This document shows positions 1-12,260 of a DNA stretch of 64,000 nt, piece by piece. The position numbers and the translations under genes were made by a program. The stretch covers positions 2,666,001 to 2,730,000 of the forward strand of contig JAKSGN010000043.1 in assembly GCA_024180945.1 (NCBI GenBank), in the 5' to 3' direction. Numbering within the stretch: the first letter of the stretch is position 1; the number at the start of each line of letters is the position of its first letter. The notes under the pieces are model-generated. The model searched no databases. It was not told the origin of the DNA and saw only the letters and a program-made list of their open reading frames with translations. This DNA is from Macrophomina tecta (taxonomy: Eukaryota > Ascomycota > Dothideomycetes > Botryosphaeriales > Botryosphaeriaceae).

Positions 1-224
1 GCTGTTGACCTGGAACTGTCGCCCAGTTTCAGCAAGCCGAAAGATTAATCCGTCTAAATTTGCGCTTCCATCCAAGCGCACACTTAGCGCAAGCATTCAT
101 GGGCAACGTGATTAAAAAAAAAACTTGAGTCATCTTATTTGCATTTTATTAACAATTGCGCTGGTTAGCCTCTCCTTTCCTTTCGAAGTACACAGTACAT
201 ATCATTCACATCAGTCATTAGACC

Positions 225-1511
225 CTAAAGCAAAAGCAAGGCAACAAAGAAGCTCCCGAACAAGAACTCCCTCAGCCCCGCGCTCACCCTCCCCACTCCA
301 CCGCTCGAAGAGCCGCTCGACGATGTCGGCGTCGGCGTCGGCGTTGGCGTCTGGGTACTGGCGCCAGAACTGTCTGGCGTAGAAACAGCCACCGCACTCA
401 CCGCCATCCCAGTGCTACTGCTGCTACTGCTGCTACTGCTGCTACTGCTGCTACTGCTGCTACTGCTGCTACTACTGTTACTGATGCTGCTCCTGCTGCT
501 GCTGCTGCTGCTGCTACTGCTCTCGCTCCCAGTCGTTGTCGTCGTCATCGTCGCCGCCGCCGTTGTCGTCGCCGTCCCATTGCTCTCGCACGTCGTCCCA
601 ATCAACGCAATACTATCCGAGCTGCCCGTCGTATCCGTATAGTTGTAGCTCGTCGCGGGATTGTAGTTCGTGATGCGCACCTTCTCGACCGTCATGGTCC
701 ACGGCATGCCCGCCGCGGCGCTGTACGTGGTGTTGCCGCCGGCCCAGACGCGCGTCCAGTACGAGTTGTCCTCGTCGCCGCCGGCCCAGATGCCGAGGCG
801 CAGCGTGCTCGGCGTCTGGGGGAAGTTGGTGCCCGAGACGGCGTCGGCGTAGGCGAGCGTGCGGACGGCCGTGCCGTCGATGGACCACACGATCTGCGAG
901 GCCGTCCAGTCGATGGTGTAGGTGTGCGACGTCTCCTCGGGCGTGGCGACCGCGTGCTCGGCCTCGCGGTCGTAGGTGGTGGTGTTGCCTTTGCCGAAGT
1001 AGTTGGACTGGACGAGCGTGTCTTCGCCGCCGAGGAATTCCTGTTGGTGGTGGTGGTGAGATCGTTAGCGCGGGCCGCTCCCCACGGCGCAGCGGCGCGG
1101 GCAAAGTGCTTGGCTTGTGGGAACTCTTACCCAGTCGATCTCGTCCAGGTCGTTGCTCTCGAGCACTATCGAGCTGACGATGCCCGTTCCCGGCGCCGAC
1201 TTCATCGTCACCTCCACCTTGCCGTAGAAGATGTAGAAGTCCGTCTCGATCGTCGGCGCATCGCCGCGCTGGGCGATGGTGAACTCGGCCCCGGCGTCAG
1301 TGTAGGACACGGTGCCCGCCAGGCTGTGCCAGCTGCTGTTGTCGCCCGTTGTGAAGTCCGTCTCGAAGACGGTCGATTGGCAGAGCCCTTCATCGGCGGG
1401 GCACGGGAATTGCGATGAGTCGGTGGGGTTGCAGCTGGAGTACGTCTGGGCGGTGGCGAGGGGGATGAGAGCTGCGAGAGCCGTCGCAGTGTAAGAGAGT
1501 TTTGAAGACAT
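225..1511 (-). CDS. GH16 Crh-like GPI-anchored cell-wall transglycosidase
   Basis: Likely a glycoside hydrolase family 16 enzyme of the Crh type, which in fungi cross-links chitin to beta-glucan in the wall. Two exons: 1131-1511 and 225-1040, with a 90 bp GT..AG intron (1041-1130) in phase 0, giving 398 residues. Residues 1-21 form a signal peptide ending LATAQ. The catalytic signature DEIDWEF lies across the splice junction, so the intron falls directly between W127 and the general acid/base E128; E124 is the nucleophile position. The sequence then reads GIWAGGDED and a typical Crh core. From about residue 270 the protein becomes a Ser/Thr-rich stalk with a long poly-Ser tract, and it ends in a hydrophobic tail (LFGSFFVALLLL) as expected for a GPI signal. 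The ATG at 1511 is the only start that supplies the signal peptide. Family assignment is firm; the subtype is inferred. Confidence 0.9.
412..528. repeat. CTG/CTA trinucleotide microsatellite encoding poly-Ser
   Basis: An imperfect CTGCTA/CTG repeat inside the GH16 gene. On the coding strand it reads as AGC/AGT codons and encodes the serine stalk between the catalytic domain and the GPI signal. It is likely to vary in length between strains. The alternating AGC/AGT pattern in the first 65 bp changes to pure AGC in the last 30 bp. Confidence 0.9.
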
Positions 1512-4500
1512 GATGGGAGTCCTCGTGTGGTTATTACCGCTTCCGGTAAGGCGCGGATCGGGGTTGCGCGGAAGGGTGGACGGAGTGTCACACCCGGCCC
1601 TAGTAACGATCGTGGTCTCTGTGGTCTGGGGAAAACGAAGGGATTGCCCAAGAGCTCAAGCGTCTGGAGATTGGAAGCCTGAAAAAATGGGAATGGATTG
1701 TCTCTATATCTACAGAGTAAACGAGGAGCACGGTTGAAGTGACGACGACTGGTGCTAGGGAGCATGCCGTAAAAATGCCTGGAAGCCGCGCCATCTTTGA
1801 GAGGGCTGGTTGAGCGGTCACTGGTGGCGTGTCTCTGGCGGTGGGTCTGTCTGCGCGGTTGTACGAGACAGACACGCTGGTCGTGTCCGTGGACGAGCGG
1901 CACGTCGAAAGCGCTGACGCGGCCTTGGCGTGGCTGTGAAAATCTCAGGGCTCACTAACTCCGCGTGGCAGACAACATGTACCGAGGGAAGGCTGGAGAA
2001 GAAGCTAGCCCCATCCAACCTCTCGATATTCTGTTTATAGATTTTTGGGCGGCGTTCGCATCGTACTGCTGCTCCGCGCCTTGCCTGTTGGAGTGGTGTT
2101 CGGATGCGCCAACACGTCATGCCCACCCGGCGACTCCGGAATCCCTCCGGGGCAAAAGGCGGGATGGTAATGCTCAGGTCTGTCTGCGTTAATAGCGGCA
2201 CCTGATACCTGAGCCCGGGTCATCCGACCTCGCGTACGACAGATCCGCATTCCCGTTCGAGTTGAAGCTCATCGAGGGGCCTCTGCACCGGGAGATCTTG
2301 TACAGATTGCAGACGGCTTTTCTCGTTTACCCAGACGCTGGAGATACGGCCGGACGAAGTCGTAGCAGACTCTGGTAGCGATTGTTCGTGACACGCATTC
2401 GCCACGCCTTCTTGCTTCCGAACAGAATGTGATGAAGGCCATCGCTGGACTGCGCTCGAGCACAGAACCAGCCCCCCGCAGCGTTGGCAGATGGGACAGA
2501 GCCGAAACAGGGATCAACCCTTCACCTCTGTCCGTGGTTCGGGCCGCTATGGCAAGTATTCGAAAAAAGAGGAGCGACTTATAACCGGCAGAGAGTGTTC
2601 CAAAGATTGGGCAGAGTGCTGGTATTCGTGTATTTATGTCTATGACGTTGCAACTACTGCGAACGAAGCTAAGTAGGACGGCCGGTAGCGTGGCGCTAAC
2701 GGCTGGACGTTGGCTATAACAAGAAAAACTATATCAGTACACTGCATGTTCAATAAATGGGCAAGTATTAAGTATGATTCGGGCGCCGGAAAGAGTGAAA
2801 GGTTGGGGAAAACTCTTAATGGTGATGCGCAAAGCGCATCAAAGCCGAGGCTGGTGGTATTGGCCAGTTTTATCTTGCGCTAGTGGTATACAGGATCAAC
2901 CCCGACACTGCAATCGTGGGACGCAGACAAAGGACTCGCGCTCAAGTCGAACGCCGACAGAGCATAAAAAGAAAGGCCGAGCGCTCGGATACATCACCAA
3001 TCTGTGGAGAGAGGCAAAGAAGTCTCATTCAAGTACATGGCCAAGACATGTAGAGCGATGACTTGACTGCGCATAAGACTTACAAGCTCCCAACCGGTAA
3101 GATGGTCCCTGCCGTTTTGAATGGTCGCCAAGACTTTGAGGTGGCAGGGCCAGTCGCTCATTGCTGCGGACCTGGGGCCGGTAGGGCTGGGAGGAGCCGA
3201 CGTGCGTAAGCGCCTGTAGCCAACAGAGTATAGGGACAACTACCGAGCTCCATAAGCTGGCAAGTAGATCCCGGTGAATTAAGCGGCTTAATTTCAGAGA
3301 GTTGAGCAATACTCACTGGCCTATGCACGCTGGGTCAATAGCGGGACGGCCAGGAAGTGTATGCGCTGCAATCATAGGCTGCACCTGCCGCGGCTATGCA
3401 TATCTCGAAACATGATGCTGCTATGTGAAGCCACTTCAAGCCTTTGGCTGCTGTCAGCATAGCAAGGCAATGCTTAGGCAATGCTGAAGTAATGCTTACG
3501 TACAGCCAATTGCCTTTTTTTTTTTTTTTTGGTTGACGGCTTGTACATTCTTAATCCAGCGGAAGAGTAGCAATAGAATCATCAAACCGCACGGGCGTCA
3601 GGGTATGTGGTCGCGAGGAAATTGCGCCAGCCATTGCGCAGCACTCCTGCTGCTTTACTGGTCGACTGTGCAAGTGGATCTGGGCGAAGATCAAACAAAT
3701 ACACTTGTGGCAGGCAATCGCAGAACTCGGCATGTAAAGCTGGACCGGAGCTTTATCCGGTCATCTGCACGATTAAGTTTGCCGTCATCCTGGTCATCTC
3801 AACGATGGACCCACTGCGCGCAATGCGCGGAACAGCCGCAACCGACAGACAAATCCGAGCGGCGATAGACGATTGCCCAGCGACCGGGGAATGGCCTGAT
3901 CCGTCCTGATAATCGTGACGACGAAAATATTGGTTGAGAATTCCGCGTATGCTCACGCGGACGCAGGTACCCGGGTTGCAGTCGACACCATCTCTTGCAT
4001 ATTCGGGATCCGTGTCGCACTACGTGGCGGCTGCTGACCTTGGCAGGAATCCCACGAAAGTGAGTCTGCCTCAGCACTACGATGGATGGCGACGAAACGC
4101 GATGCCGTGTATGCCTGTCGGCGCTACTGCCGCCCCTCGAGAGTCGAGGGGCCCTGGGCGCGCAGCCTGAGGCTGGAACACCTTGAAGCACGCACGCGGG
4201 GCCCACCCGGGGATGTCGGCACACCCCCGCTCTTCGTCGGCTGCGCCTCCGGCGTAGCCTATTCTTCGCCCGCGCCCTGATCTCGCTTGCAAGAAGAGGA
4301 TCGCCAGCACAGACGCCAGGAAAGCTTAGATGGGTGTGCTGAAGCAGTGCCGGAGCATTGGCCGGCTTGTGCCTGTCAGTTTTGGCCCAAGGCACGGATG
4401 CTACGCTATCTTGCTCTATTCCGCCGCAGCTGGGCGAGTAGAGAGGGACGCATGGGATGGCAGCCATGTCGGATGTATACAGCTACCTCAGCGGCACTGT

Positions 4501-5633
4501 ATATACACATGCCAAAGAGCCGAAACGAAAGGAAATGCGTGGAGTCAGCTGAATCAGGCGGCAGAACGTGCACTGGCTGCCTTGCCGGAATCGCATCGCG
4601 AACACAGGAGCAGCCGCCCAAGGGAGACAAGCGGCTATCAGTTGTCCAGGGCGGCAACCTTCACGCGCTTCCCCGTCGCGGCCTTGCCGCGGTGGCGTCA
4701 ACGCATCTTCTTTCTCTTCCCCTGACGTCTTCATCGCCAAGCGCCGGCCGAACCGTTATCCCTGCAGCGGACGGGAATCTCCATCCACCGATTTGCCGTC
4801 AGACCATCGTTCATGCAGCGTGGGAGGACGGAATACCTGCCGGCAACAAGGGTGCAAAGCAACTTCACGAAAAGAGAATCTTAACCTTGCTGTGTCATGC
4901 GAGCGCAAGGGACACCTTCAAACAGCAAAGCCAAACCAAAAAAAAAAAAAAAAAATCATCGTTGGAGCCGAGCGACGCAGTACTTGCAAAGGAGACAGTC
5001 AGTCCGGAGACGATGAGAAAAGCGGCTTCTGCGCTGTCGAGGCGTTCCTGCAGGGGATGGATATTAGATTTCAGCTAGTGTTGATCCTGCAACGGCCTGG
5101 TTTAGTCCAAATTCAGTTAACTCCATCAATCTGCTCACCGGCATTGGCACTGTTGGCGAGAATGGTGCGACGTTGAGGCGATCGATTCCAAGTCTTGAAG
5201 CACGCCCCTCCTTTGATAACGGGAGGGGTTGCCGGTTTGCAGAAAGAATAGCCGACAGCGTCCAGGCCTGGTCTACCTAGCTGAAATTTATTCCTTAGTG
5301 CGTTGATCAGCCCAGTTCTTCGGACATGTTCACTTTATAGTGCGGGAAGTACGTCGCGCTTGTTCTATCGGATGAATGACCATCTACTACTATGCTGAAA
5401 GGTAGAGAGACCCGGGGGTTTGTTGCTCCTCCTTCAAGCATCTACTCGAAGCTGCATTGCTAATCCGTACATACACCAAGCCAGCCGGTCGCGCCACACC
5501 TGTTCCGCTATCATCCGTCGCCGCTCCTGTCTCTCTGACTTCTGCCGAACCATATCAAGTATTCCAGACAGAATAAACGCTCGTTTTGACAGCTGTTTGA
5601 GCGGAGTCTACTTCCCTCCTTGCGCCCCAGTGT
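1512..5633. other. 4.1 kb stretch without recognisable gene
   Basis: I see no conserved domain, no convincing spliced frame and no tRNA-like fold here. The frames that are open are short and of mixed composition. Landmarks are a poly-T run near 3517-3531, a poly-A run near 4939-4956 and a short perfect hairpin at 4132-4152. The first few hundred bases should hold the GH16 promoter and the last few hundred the promoter of the rhodopsin-fold gene. A non-coding transcript or an orphan gene cannot be excluded. Confidence 0.5.
4132..4152. repeat. Short perfect inverted repeat
   Basis: Nine-base arms GCCCCTCGA and TCGAGGGGC flank a three-base GAG loop. It stands alone with no neighbouring T-run and no adjacent gene end, so no function is assigned. 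Confidence 0.6.
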
Positions 5634-7520
5634 TTGGGCGACCGCATTGAGCCTGGGCAGGCAGCAATGCTTGAATCGCTACGGCCTCCCCTACAGCTCA
5701 TTCTTAGATGGCAAACCACCGAATTCCCTCACGGCATCCGCCGTGGCCCAGAGCTTTTAGTCCTCGTTGTCTTCTTCTTGGTTATAAGTTTGATGTTCGT
5801 CAGTTTGCGCACGTACTCTCGCGTACGGCGAGGCAGCTTCGGGGTCGATGATGCTCTGATAATATTCGCCATGGTTCGTATGTCGGACCGCTCCCGCGAC
5901 AATTCATGCTAACCTATTTTCGCAGTTTTTTGCAATCGGGGTTGACGCCTCCGTCGTCCTCGGTCCGTCCTCCTCACCAATGCGACCCTCCCCAGGTCGC
6001 AGATACGCTTGATCGAGACATGCTTACCTCGACCCTTCAGGCCTCGTCCGCTACGGCTATGACCGCCACGTCTGGGACGTCACGCAGCCAATGGCACTTC
6101 AGGCGCGGAAAGTCAGTACCGCATACCTTCCATCCACACCCCCGCAGCCAATCCTCCAGCTCACAACGCAATCAGATAGCCCTTGTCATCGAAGAGCTCA
6201 ACTCCACCAGCACCTGCCTGACGAAAATCAGCATCCTCTTCTTCTACCGGCGCCTCGCGCTCGGCACGTACACCTCGCTCTTCGTGCGCATCGTGCAGGC
6301 CAACATCCTCTTCGTCGCCGCGTACCTGCTCATCTTCTCCGTCGTCCTCTTCCTGACCTGCTACCCCTTCGCCGCCTACTGGCTGCAGTTCGACGTCTTC
6401 TGGAGCCAGCAGAACACGTACAAGTGCCTCAACGAGGCCGCCACCGTCGTCGCCGCCAACGCCTTCTCCATCCTGCAGGACTTCATCGCCTGCGGCCTGC
6501 CGTCCGTGCTGCTTTGGAAGCTGCAGATGCCGCGGCGGAAGAAAGTCCTGCTAGGGGCGCTCCTCGGGCTCGGGATACTGTAAGCACTTTTTTTTTTTTT
6601 TCCTTTTCCTCGCCCCCCTATCCTGCCTCTTCTGCGGAAGAAAAAAGAAAAAGAAAAAAGAAAACAAATTTGCTGATCGAAGGGCGGGCGGGAATGGGAA
6701 AAAAAACAGCCCCTGCATCGCCGGCGTCCTCCGTCTCCTCTACACCGTCCGCCTCTACTCGACGTACGACTCGACCTGGGCCTGCTACCCCGTCTTCGTC
6801 TGGACCGTCGTCGAAACACACCTGGGCATCATGTGCGCCAGCGCGCCCGCGCTGCACTCGTACCTGCGCAAGGACGTGCTGACGCGCTGGGCGCTGTTCA
6901 AGAGCCTGTCGCTGTCGTCGTACTGGCGCAAGAGCAGTAAGAGGAGGAGCGCGAGCGGACATATCGAGTTGTCGGACGGGATCTCGGGCGGGGAGTCTTC
7001 TGGAAAGAAGGGGACTGGGGATGGGAAGATGGGGGGCAGTGCGGACAGGAGTGGGAGCGAGACATTGTTGGCGTCGACTGTGGGCGGGGGGAGGTCGGAG
7101 TCGGTGGCGTCGTGGTCGACGGCGGCGGCGAAGAAGAAGGGCGATGGGGCTGACGATGAGCGTGGGATGAGCGTTGGCGAGGAGCGGCCGCAGCACCAGC
7201 AGCAGCATCAGCCATTGTTCGAGGCCGCGGCTAATGCGAGGAGGAGAGGCGGCGATGGTGCTGCTGGGTTGTGGTATCTGGAGACGCTGCCGGAGGTGTC
7301 GCCGATACGGATGGCCCACAGTGAAGCGCCGGCGGCGTATCCGGAGAGATGTCGAGCACATGAGCTGCGGGATGAGGGCGGGCTATTAACGAGGACCAGT
7401 TCGGTCCGGGATGAGGACGAGGACGAAGAAGCGGAGATTGGGGTTGCCGTGACGGGCCAGCCGGTTATCGCATCGCCGCGAGACGTACACCTTCACGACG
7501 GGACGAGGAGAGGATACTGA
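5634..7520 (+). CDS. Rhodopsin-fold integral membrane protein (Pth11-related, no CFEM)
   Basis: A fungal seven-helix membrane protein of the family often annotated as integral membrane or Pth11-like. Proposed exons are 5634-5873, 5926-5962, 6041-6111, 6176-6579 and 6710-7520. All four introns (52, 78, 64 and 130 bp) are GT..AG and keep frame, giving 520 residues; Met12 at 5667 is an alternative start (509). Family landmarks appear in order: VDDALIIFAM after the first helix, FFAIGVDASVV, GLVRYGYDRHVWDV at the second loop, EELNSTSTCLTKISILFFYRR, and ETHLGIMCASAPAL near the last helix. There is no Cys-rich CFEM domain at the N-terminus. The tail after about residue 310 is long, charged and Gly/Ser-rich with a short Gln/His run, presumably cytoplasmic. 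Ligand and signalling role are unknown. The fold is well supported; intron 3 has alternative acceptors. Confidence 0.85.
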
Positions 7521-7684
7521 GCACGTACAACCGGCGCTCCTTGTTTTTGCTTTGTTACGCTTCGCAATATACCACCCCCGCTGCGCGATATACACGACGA
7601 AACGACAGTCCGCTAAATACAAATGGTATCAAACTCGTTCAACAGGTTCCTGCAGTGGCCGACTTACCTATTCCTCATTATTTT
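7521..7684. other. Convergent intergenic spacer
   Basis: 164 bp between two stop codons that face each other. It must carry both 3' ends; no further gene is seen. Confidence 0.6.
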
Positions 7685-10659
7685 TTATCCCAACGCCGCC
7701 TGCGCCCACCCGACCATCAGCACCGCCAGCGTCAAAAGCCAGCTCGCAACTCCAAACGCGCCCTGCACATCCCCCTCCCTCTTGCATGCCCACACGACTG
7801 CAAAAATTGAGCTCCCCACGACGAAAAACCCCATCACCAGCATCCACACGCGGTCCGCCAAAAACCCCTCCACAAGCTGGATACCCCAGCCAACACCAAC
7901 ATCCAGTCTCGCGCTCCTCTTCTTCGGCGCGCGCGCATACGTGATGAACTCATTGTCATAATCCTCCGGATGGGCCAGCAGGTGCAGCAAATACTGCCTG
8001 CCCACCGGCGGCACCAGGTCGTGCGGCTCGAAATCGTACCCTTGGCCCTTGGGCGGCATGTCCGGGGCCTTGCGCACGTCGACGACGCGGTTGCGGTGGA
8101 CCTCGAACTGGACGAAGTCGACGCTGACGAGGCCGCGGAGGCGCAGGACGCGCCACCAGGCGCGGTTGACGTGCGCGTACAGCGCGCGCACCGCCATCGC
8201 GAGGTCGCGGTCGGAGCGAATTTTCGTTTCCGTCACGTCGACGTGGGAGAGCTTGGTGGTGAACTGCCCTTCGTCGGCGCAGGTGAGGAGCCAGCGCGCG
8301 GGGGGCAGGGTGCTGACGCGGACGGAGAAGGGGTTGTTGCTTCGGAGGGTGGTGGGACTGTAGTTGGAGGGGAAGGAGGAGTCGCCGCTCAGCGAGCCCC
8401 AGGTGGTGGCGGGGGAAGGGCTGACGGAAGGGTTGTTGCTGAAGATCTGGTTGGGCTCGGAGAAGCTGCTGTGCGTGCTGTGGGCGGGGCTGGAGGGCGA
8501 AGTGTGGGCGCGCGGTCTGTTGAGGTAGGCTTCGAGTTCTCTCGCGGCGCCGCGGCGGCGCTCGACGAAGTCGTCGTAGAGTTGTTTACCGCAAGTCTGA
8601 ACACACAAAGGTCAGCCAAAGAAGAAATTTTGGAACAAACAGATCCGCCTTACGCAAGTCCAGCGGACGCGGACATGGTCTGTCGCGACCGGCTTCTCCG
8701 GTCCGTATACGTCGTATATCCCTGCCGCAACGCGCCCGATCTGTGCAACGATTGCTAGGGACGCGTGGGACAAGAGACTGCGCAGCGGGCTTCGTTTTTC
8801 TGGAGATGGTCTGATCTCGAGGTTTGAAGGCAACCACAAGCTGCCACTCGGACTGTCGGGCGCGGGCAGGTTCAGGGTTGGTAGTGTGACAGATCCATTG
8901 AAAGTACCCTGGCTCGCATCACCCGGCTCGCGCATATGCGACGCAGCACGGTAACTATGATCATCGTTCTCGACTTTTGCTGAGGAGCCCTGATGTGGGG
9001 AAGTGTCTTCTGGTAGCTGCGGCGAAGGGCGCAATGCAACGACACCGTGCCCTGGACTTAGTCTCGTCTGTGAGGTCCTGACAGCGGCATTCGACCCTGA
9101 GCCACAATCTGTCAATATTTTGAGTTTTGTGGGCGCTTCGGGGACCTGCAAACGCTCTTCAGCGTTTGCATGTTCCTGCGCCTCGGCGCCTCGGTTCGCT
9201 CGCGCTGTCGAACATGGTTTGCGCGGTGCCGTTTCGCCGGTGAGATGATTGAGGTTACCCGTGGATGCATGACCTAGAAGGAGCGTTGCATCGGTTCTTG
9301 AAACTTCTGGACTGCACGTCGTTGACTTTGATCCTACAGCCTCCTGGAGAGCCTTTCTGGCATCAAACTTGTTCATTGAAGGCCTCTCCCCTTTCGGTGC
9401 TTGCTCGGATTGCATTCTCGCTTCCTGTGGCTGTGACTTTTCGTGGGGAGTAGAGGCCGTGGCATTTCCCTGATCGTTCGATAAGACTTCCTCTCCATTT
9501 GGGTCGTTCTGGCCAGCAGCAGCCCCTTCAGCGGTCTCCAGCAACCGCCGATTCAAGCTCTCCACATCCAGCGGCAACATCCTGGAGCCGGCCTTCCCCG
9601 AACCAAAACTCTCACCACCCCCTTCCGATCGCCGGATAACCCGATGTGAGAAGTGCCTGACAGACAAGCCCCTCGTAGGCGTGGGCACAATGCTCGACAG
9701 CGCGGAATGGTCCGGCGACTCAACGACCGGCTCCGACCACGCTGACGCCTCCTCCGGGCCGAACGAGAGCATCCTGAGCAAGCTCTCCGTCGGCGACGGC
9801 GCCAAAGAAATACTGTCATCAACAGGCTCAGCCGCGGTGCTGCCTTCCTCTCGCTGTTGGCGCGCCACCCCATCGCCCGCAGCAGCCTCGTCCTCCTCCC
9901 CGCGCCGCCGCGGCGTCAGCGCGACGGTGGTCGGCAGCTCATAGACCGGCGCCTCGGCCGGCGCCTCGTGGATGCCTGGGAGCCGGCGGACGTGAGCGGG
10001 GGTAGCCTCCAGCTCCGCGGGGGCGCCGCCCTGCTTCTGTGCAGCCTGCTCGTCGGCATACTGCGGCGCGTCCAGACGCAGGTCGGCGATCTCGTCCGCG
10101 TCGGGCGTGCGCCGGAGGAGGCGCAGGACCAGGCCCTTGCGGCTCTTGCGCACACCTGCCTTGATCAGCTGGGAGAGCTGCTTCTGCTGGGCCGCCGGCG
10201 CCGCCGTGGACAACAGCGACGACGCCTTCGGCCCGTCACGGATCGCGGGGTCGGGCAGGGCGGCGATCCAGCCGGGCAGGTTCTCCAGCAGGAACTGCTT
10301 CGACACCGACTCGACCTCGGACCAGCCCTTGTTCGAGATGGTCAGCGGCAGGTGCGTGTCCAGCGTGGCGGACACATCGCGATCAGGCTGGCCTGGGCTG
10401 ACCTGCAGCGTCGTGCCGGCAGGCGGACCGGCAAGGCCGTCATACGAGGGCGGGGGGGGGGTGCGGTGCGGTCGGCCAGGAGGCTGCTGCGCGTGCTCAG
10501 GATGGACAGGCGGTTGTTGCGGCCCTTGGACAAGGTGAAGGTCGATGGCGAGGCTGATCGGGCGTAATTGGTCTCCATGCGCGCGGCAATGCTCTGGCCG
10601 CCGCCGCCGCCGCCTGATCCTGCTGCTGCTCTTCCTCTTCCTGCGGCGGCCACATCCAT
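7685..10659 (-). CDS. Uncharacterised fungal protein with two C-terminal membrane helices; apparent frameshift
   Basis: I do not recognise a named family. The gene joins two long open frames through a 57 bp phase-0 intron (8597-8653): RVRWTC at the end of the first exon runs into TCGKQLYDDFVERRR in the second. The C-terminal exon (303 codons) has a conserved-looking block with WWRVLRLRGLVSVDF and ends in two hydrophobic helices (MLVMGFFVVGSSIFAVVW and a final ASWLLTLAVLMVGWAQ), so it is probably membrane tethered. The middle is long, acidic and low-complexity. The long frame has no ATG at its 5' end; coding continues upstream as DGLAGPPAGTTLQVSPG and switches frame exactly at a run of ten G (10452-10461). 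Beyond that run a second frame gives METNYARSASPSTFTLSKG with ATG at 10578, or ATG at 10659 further out. A one-base length error or mutation in the run explains this; an extra intron is less likely. Full length is about 945-972 residues. Confidence 0.7.
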
Positions 10660-11900
10660 TAGGTCTCTGCTGGGTACAGGGCTCACGATATCCTTTACCG
10701 CAGACGTTAGCTACTCGTTCCCCAAGCGCACAGTCTGCCAGAGCTGCAACGTCTGTCTACCCCAGGCTGCCTCTTCCTCTCTTCTTCCAATGAAAGATTG
10801 CGTTACAGTACCATGGCGAAAATCCAGGCTAACATAGCATCCAGCTGCGGGAGCAGTCCATCGATCCGCACCGACAGCGAAAGAGGGGAGGATTTGGTTC
10901 ACTCACAGCTTATCCGGGCGTTCGCAGGCAGGCAGGTCGCGCGGCCGGCCCAGGCCTACTTTTTGAATGGGCAGGCAGCAACCTGGGCAGCGGCATGGCT
11001 GGACGAGATCATGGCTGTGCTTTTCGCTCGCCGCAGCTGCATCAGCCACCGGAGGCGATCTGCAGCTGGCGAGGAGTAAGCTTGCTTGGGGGCGAAATGT
11101 CTCTTTCTCCCCCACCACCGCTAATTACTACACGCGCGACGCTCAGGCGAGCCGGAAATGGCCCGGGCGGGTTTCAGTGGTTCCGACATCATGAAGTGGG
11201 AATGCGGGTTCAACGGGGCAGAGGGTGCGCACCAGTCACTGATGATTTTCCGTTTCTTTAGCTGAGGATCCGCGTGTGACCAGGCACCATGGCAAGGCAG
11301 AAACGAGGCGCAGCTGCGGGAGCCGAGCACTTGCAGGGGGGCCAAGGGAACATCACGTGGCGGCTATAGGCTAAGTCCCATCAGTATGGGCCCGCGAGCC
11401 CTTATTGGGTACATTCCACTCGGTGCACGATAAGACCATGGGCAATTAAACTTTACGCCAGAGACAAGCGAGCAAGAAGACTAAATGCACACCCTCTTGA
11501 CCATTGCTCGCCGAACGCACCCCAATCAGAGCTATGCACAAAATCCAGGGTGCAATTACAAGCGTAAGCTCGCTTAATCTTAGCCGTGTTAGCTTTTCTA
11601 GACCTATGCAGGTGGCGAGTTGGATTTACGGGTAGGGAGGTATCCTGTTGGGAACTGAAGGAGTCGTCCGGACACATTTGTCCCTTGACTTTCCCAACAC
11701 CGACGTCCGGCAGACAGGGTGATGGAGGATATATCCTCCTAAGTCCACCCCATCATGTGTGCATTCAGTAATACTAGGTACATACATCGGTGACGAGCGA
11801 CCGGATGAATGTGCGTTTGGTCTTCTACTCAGGAAAGCCGCAATATCATTCTTCCTATAGCAACGCGCGCACTCCTACCCTCTAGACACAAAGCCAAAGA
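10660..11900. other. Intergenic region, no gene seen
   Basis: About 1.2 kb upstream of the long minus-strand gene and downstream of the dehydrogenase stub. Open frames are short and show no domain. The composition is still that of normal genomic DNA, not RIP-affected. Confidence 0.5.
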
Positions 11901-12260
11901 CTACAGTTCATACCTACGGTCCACCCACCACGCCAAGACCTGGCCCGCGTAATCATTCGGGGCGGGCTTGTCCTCCCCTCCCGGAGCATGGATGTTGATA
12001 AACTTAGCATTGTCCTTGGGCGTGATACGGAATGCCACATCGAGCGCCCCCTGCGCGCCTTCCTCCGGCGTAAGGTCGCCCATACCGCCCGACATGTCAG
12101 TCTTGCACCACTGCTCACGGAAGTCAGCCATCCGCAAATGGAATCAGAACGGAACCACTACACGGGATGCTGAGGGGGTGACTCACGCCCGGATTGAACG
12201 CCACAACCGTGAAGCCTTCCACCTCGAGGTCTGGGGCGTACTGGACGGTCAGCACGTTCA
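11901..12260 (-). pseudogene. C-terminal stub of a short-chain dehydrogenase (SDR)
   Basis: Two exons of an SDR tail survive: 12187-12260 and 11901-12110, joined by a 76 bp GT..AG intron (12111-12186). The readable part runs from LNVLTVQYAPDLE through FNPGWCKTDMSGG, ITPKDNAKFINIHAPGG, to a normal TAG stop at 11901. This matches the region after the catalytic Tyr/Lys of C-factor-like SDRs. Upstream, the Rossmann fold and the active site are absent: in-frame TGA appears just before LNVLT, and within about 100 bp the sequence becomes TA-rich repeat DNA. The gene therefore lost its first two thirds at the boundary of the transposon block. The surviving exons look undamaged, so the loss may be recent. 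Confidence 0.75.

Noticed and set aside
412..642. Open frame rich in leucine on the plus strand
   Set aside because: It is the complement of the poly-Ser microsatellite in the GH16 gene; no independent coding signal.
613..1418. Several open frames overlapping the GH16 gene on both strands
   Set aside because: GC-rich shadow frames of a well-supported gene; their Arg/His/Ala-rich translations match no family.
4287..5176. Open frames of about 200-263 codons in the long left intergenic region
   Set aside because: Mixed low-complexity composition, no domain, two overlapping frames equally open, and a poly-A run inside them.
8612..10375. Taking this frame as a complete gene of its own
   Set aside because: It has no ATG at its 5' end (it opens at GTG) and its last codons run through an intron donor; it is the middle of a longer spliced gene.
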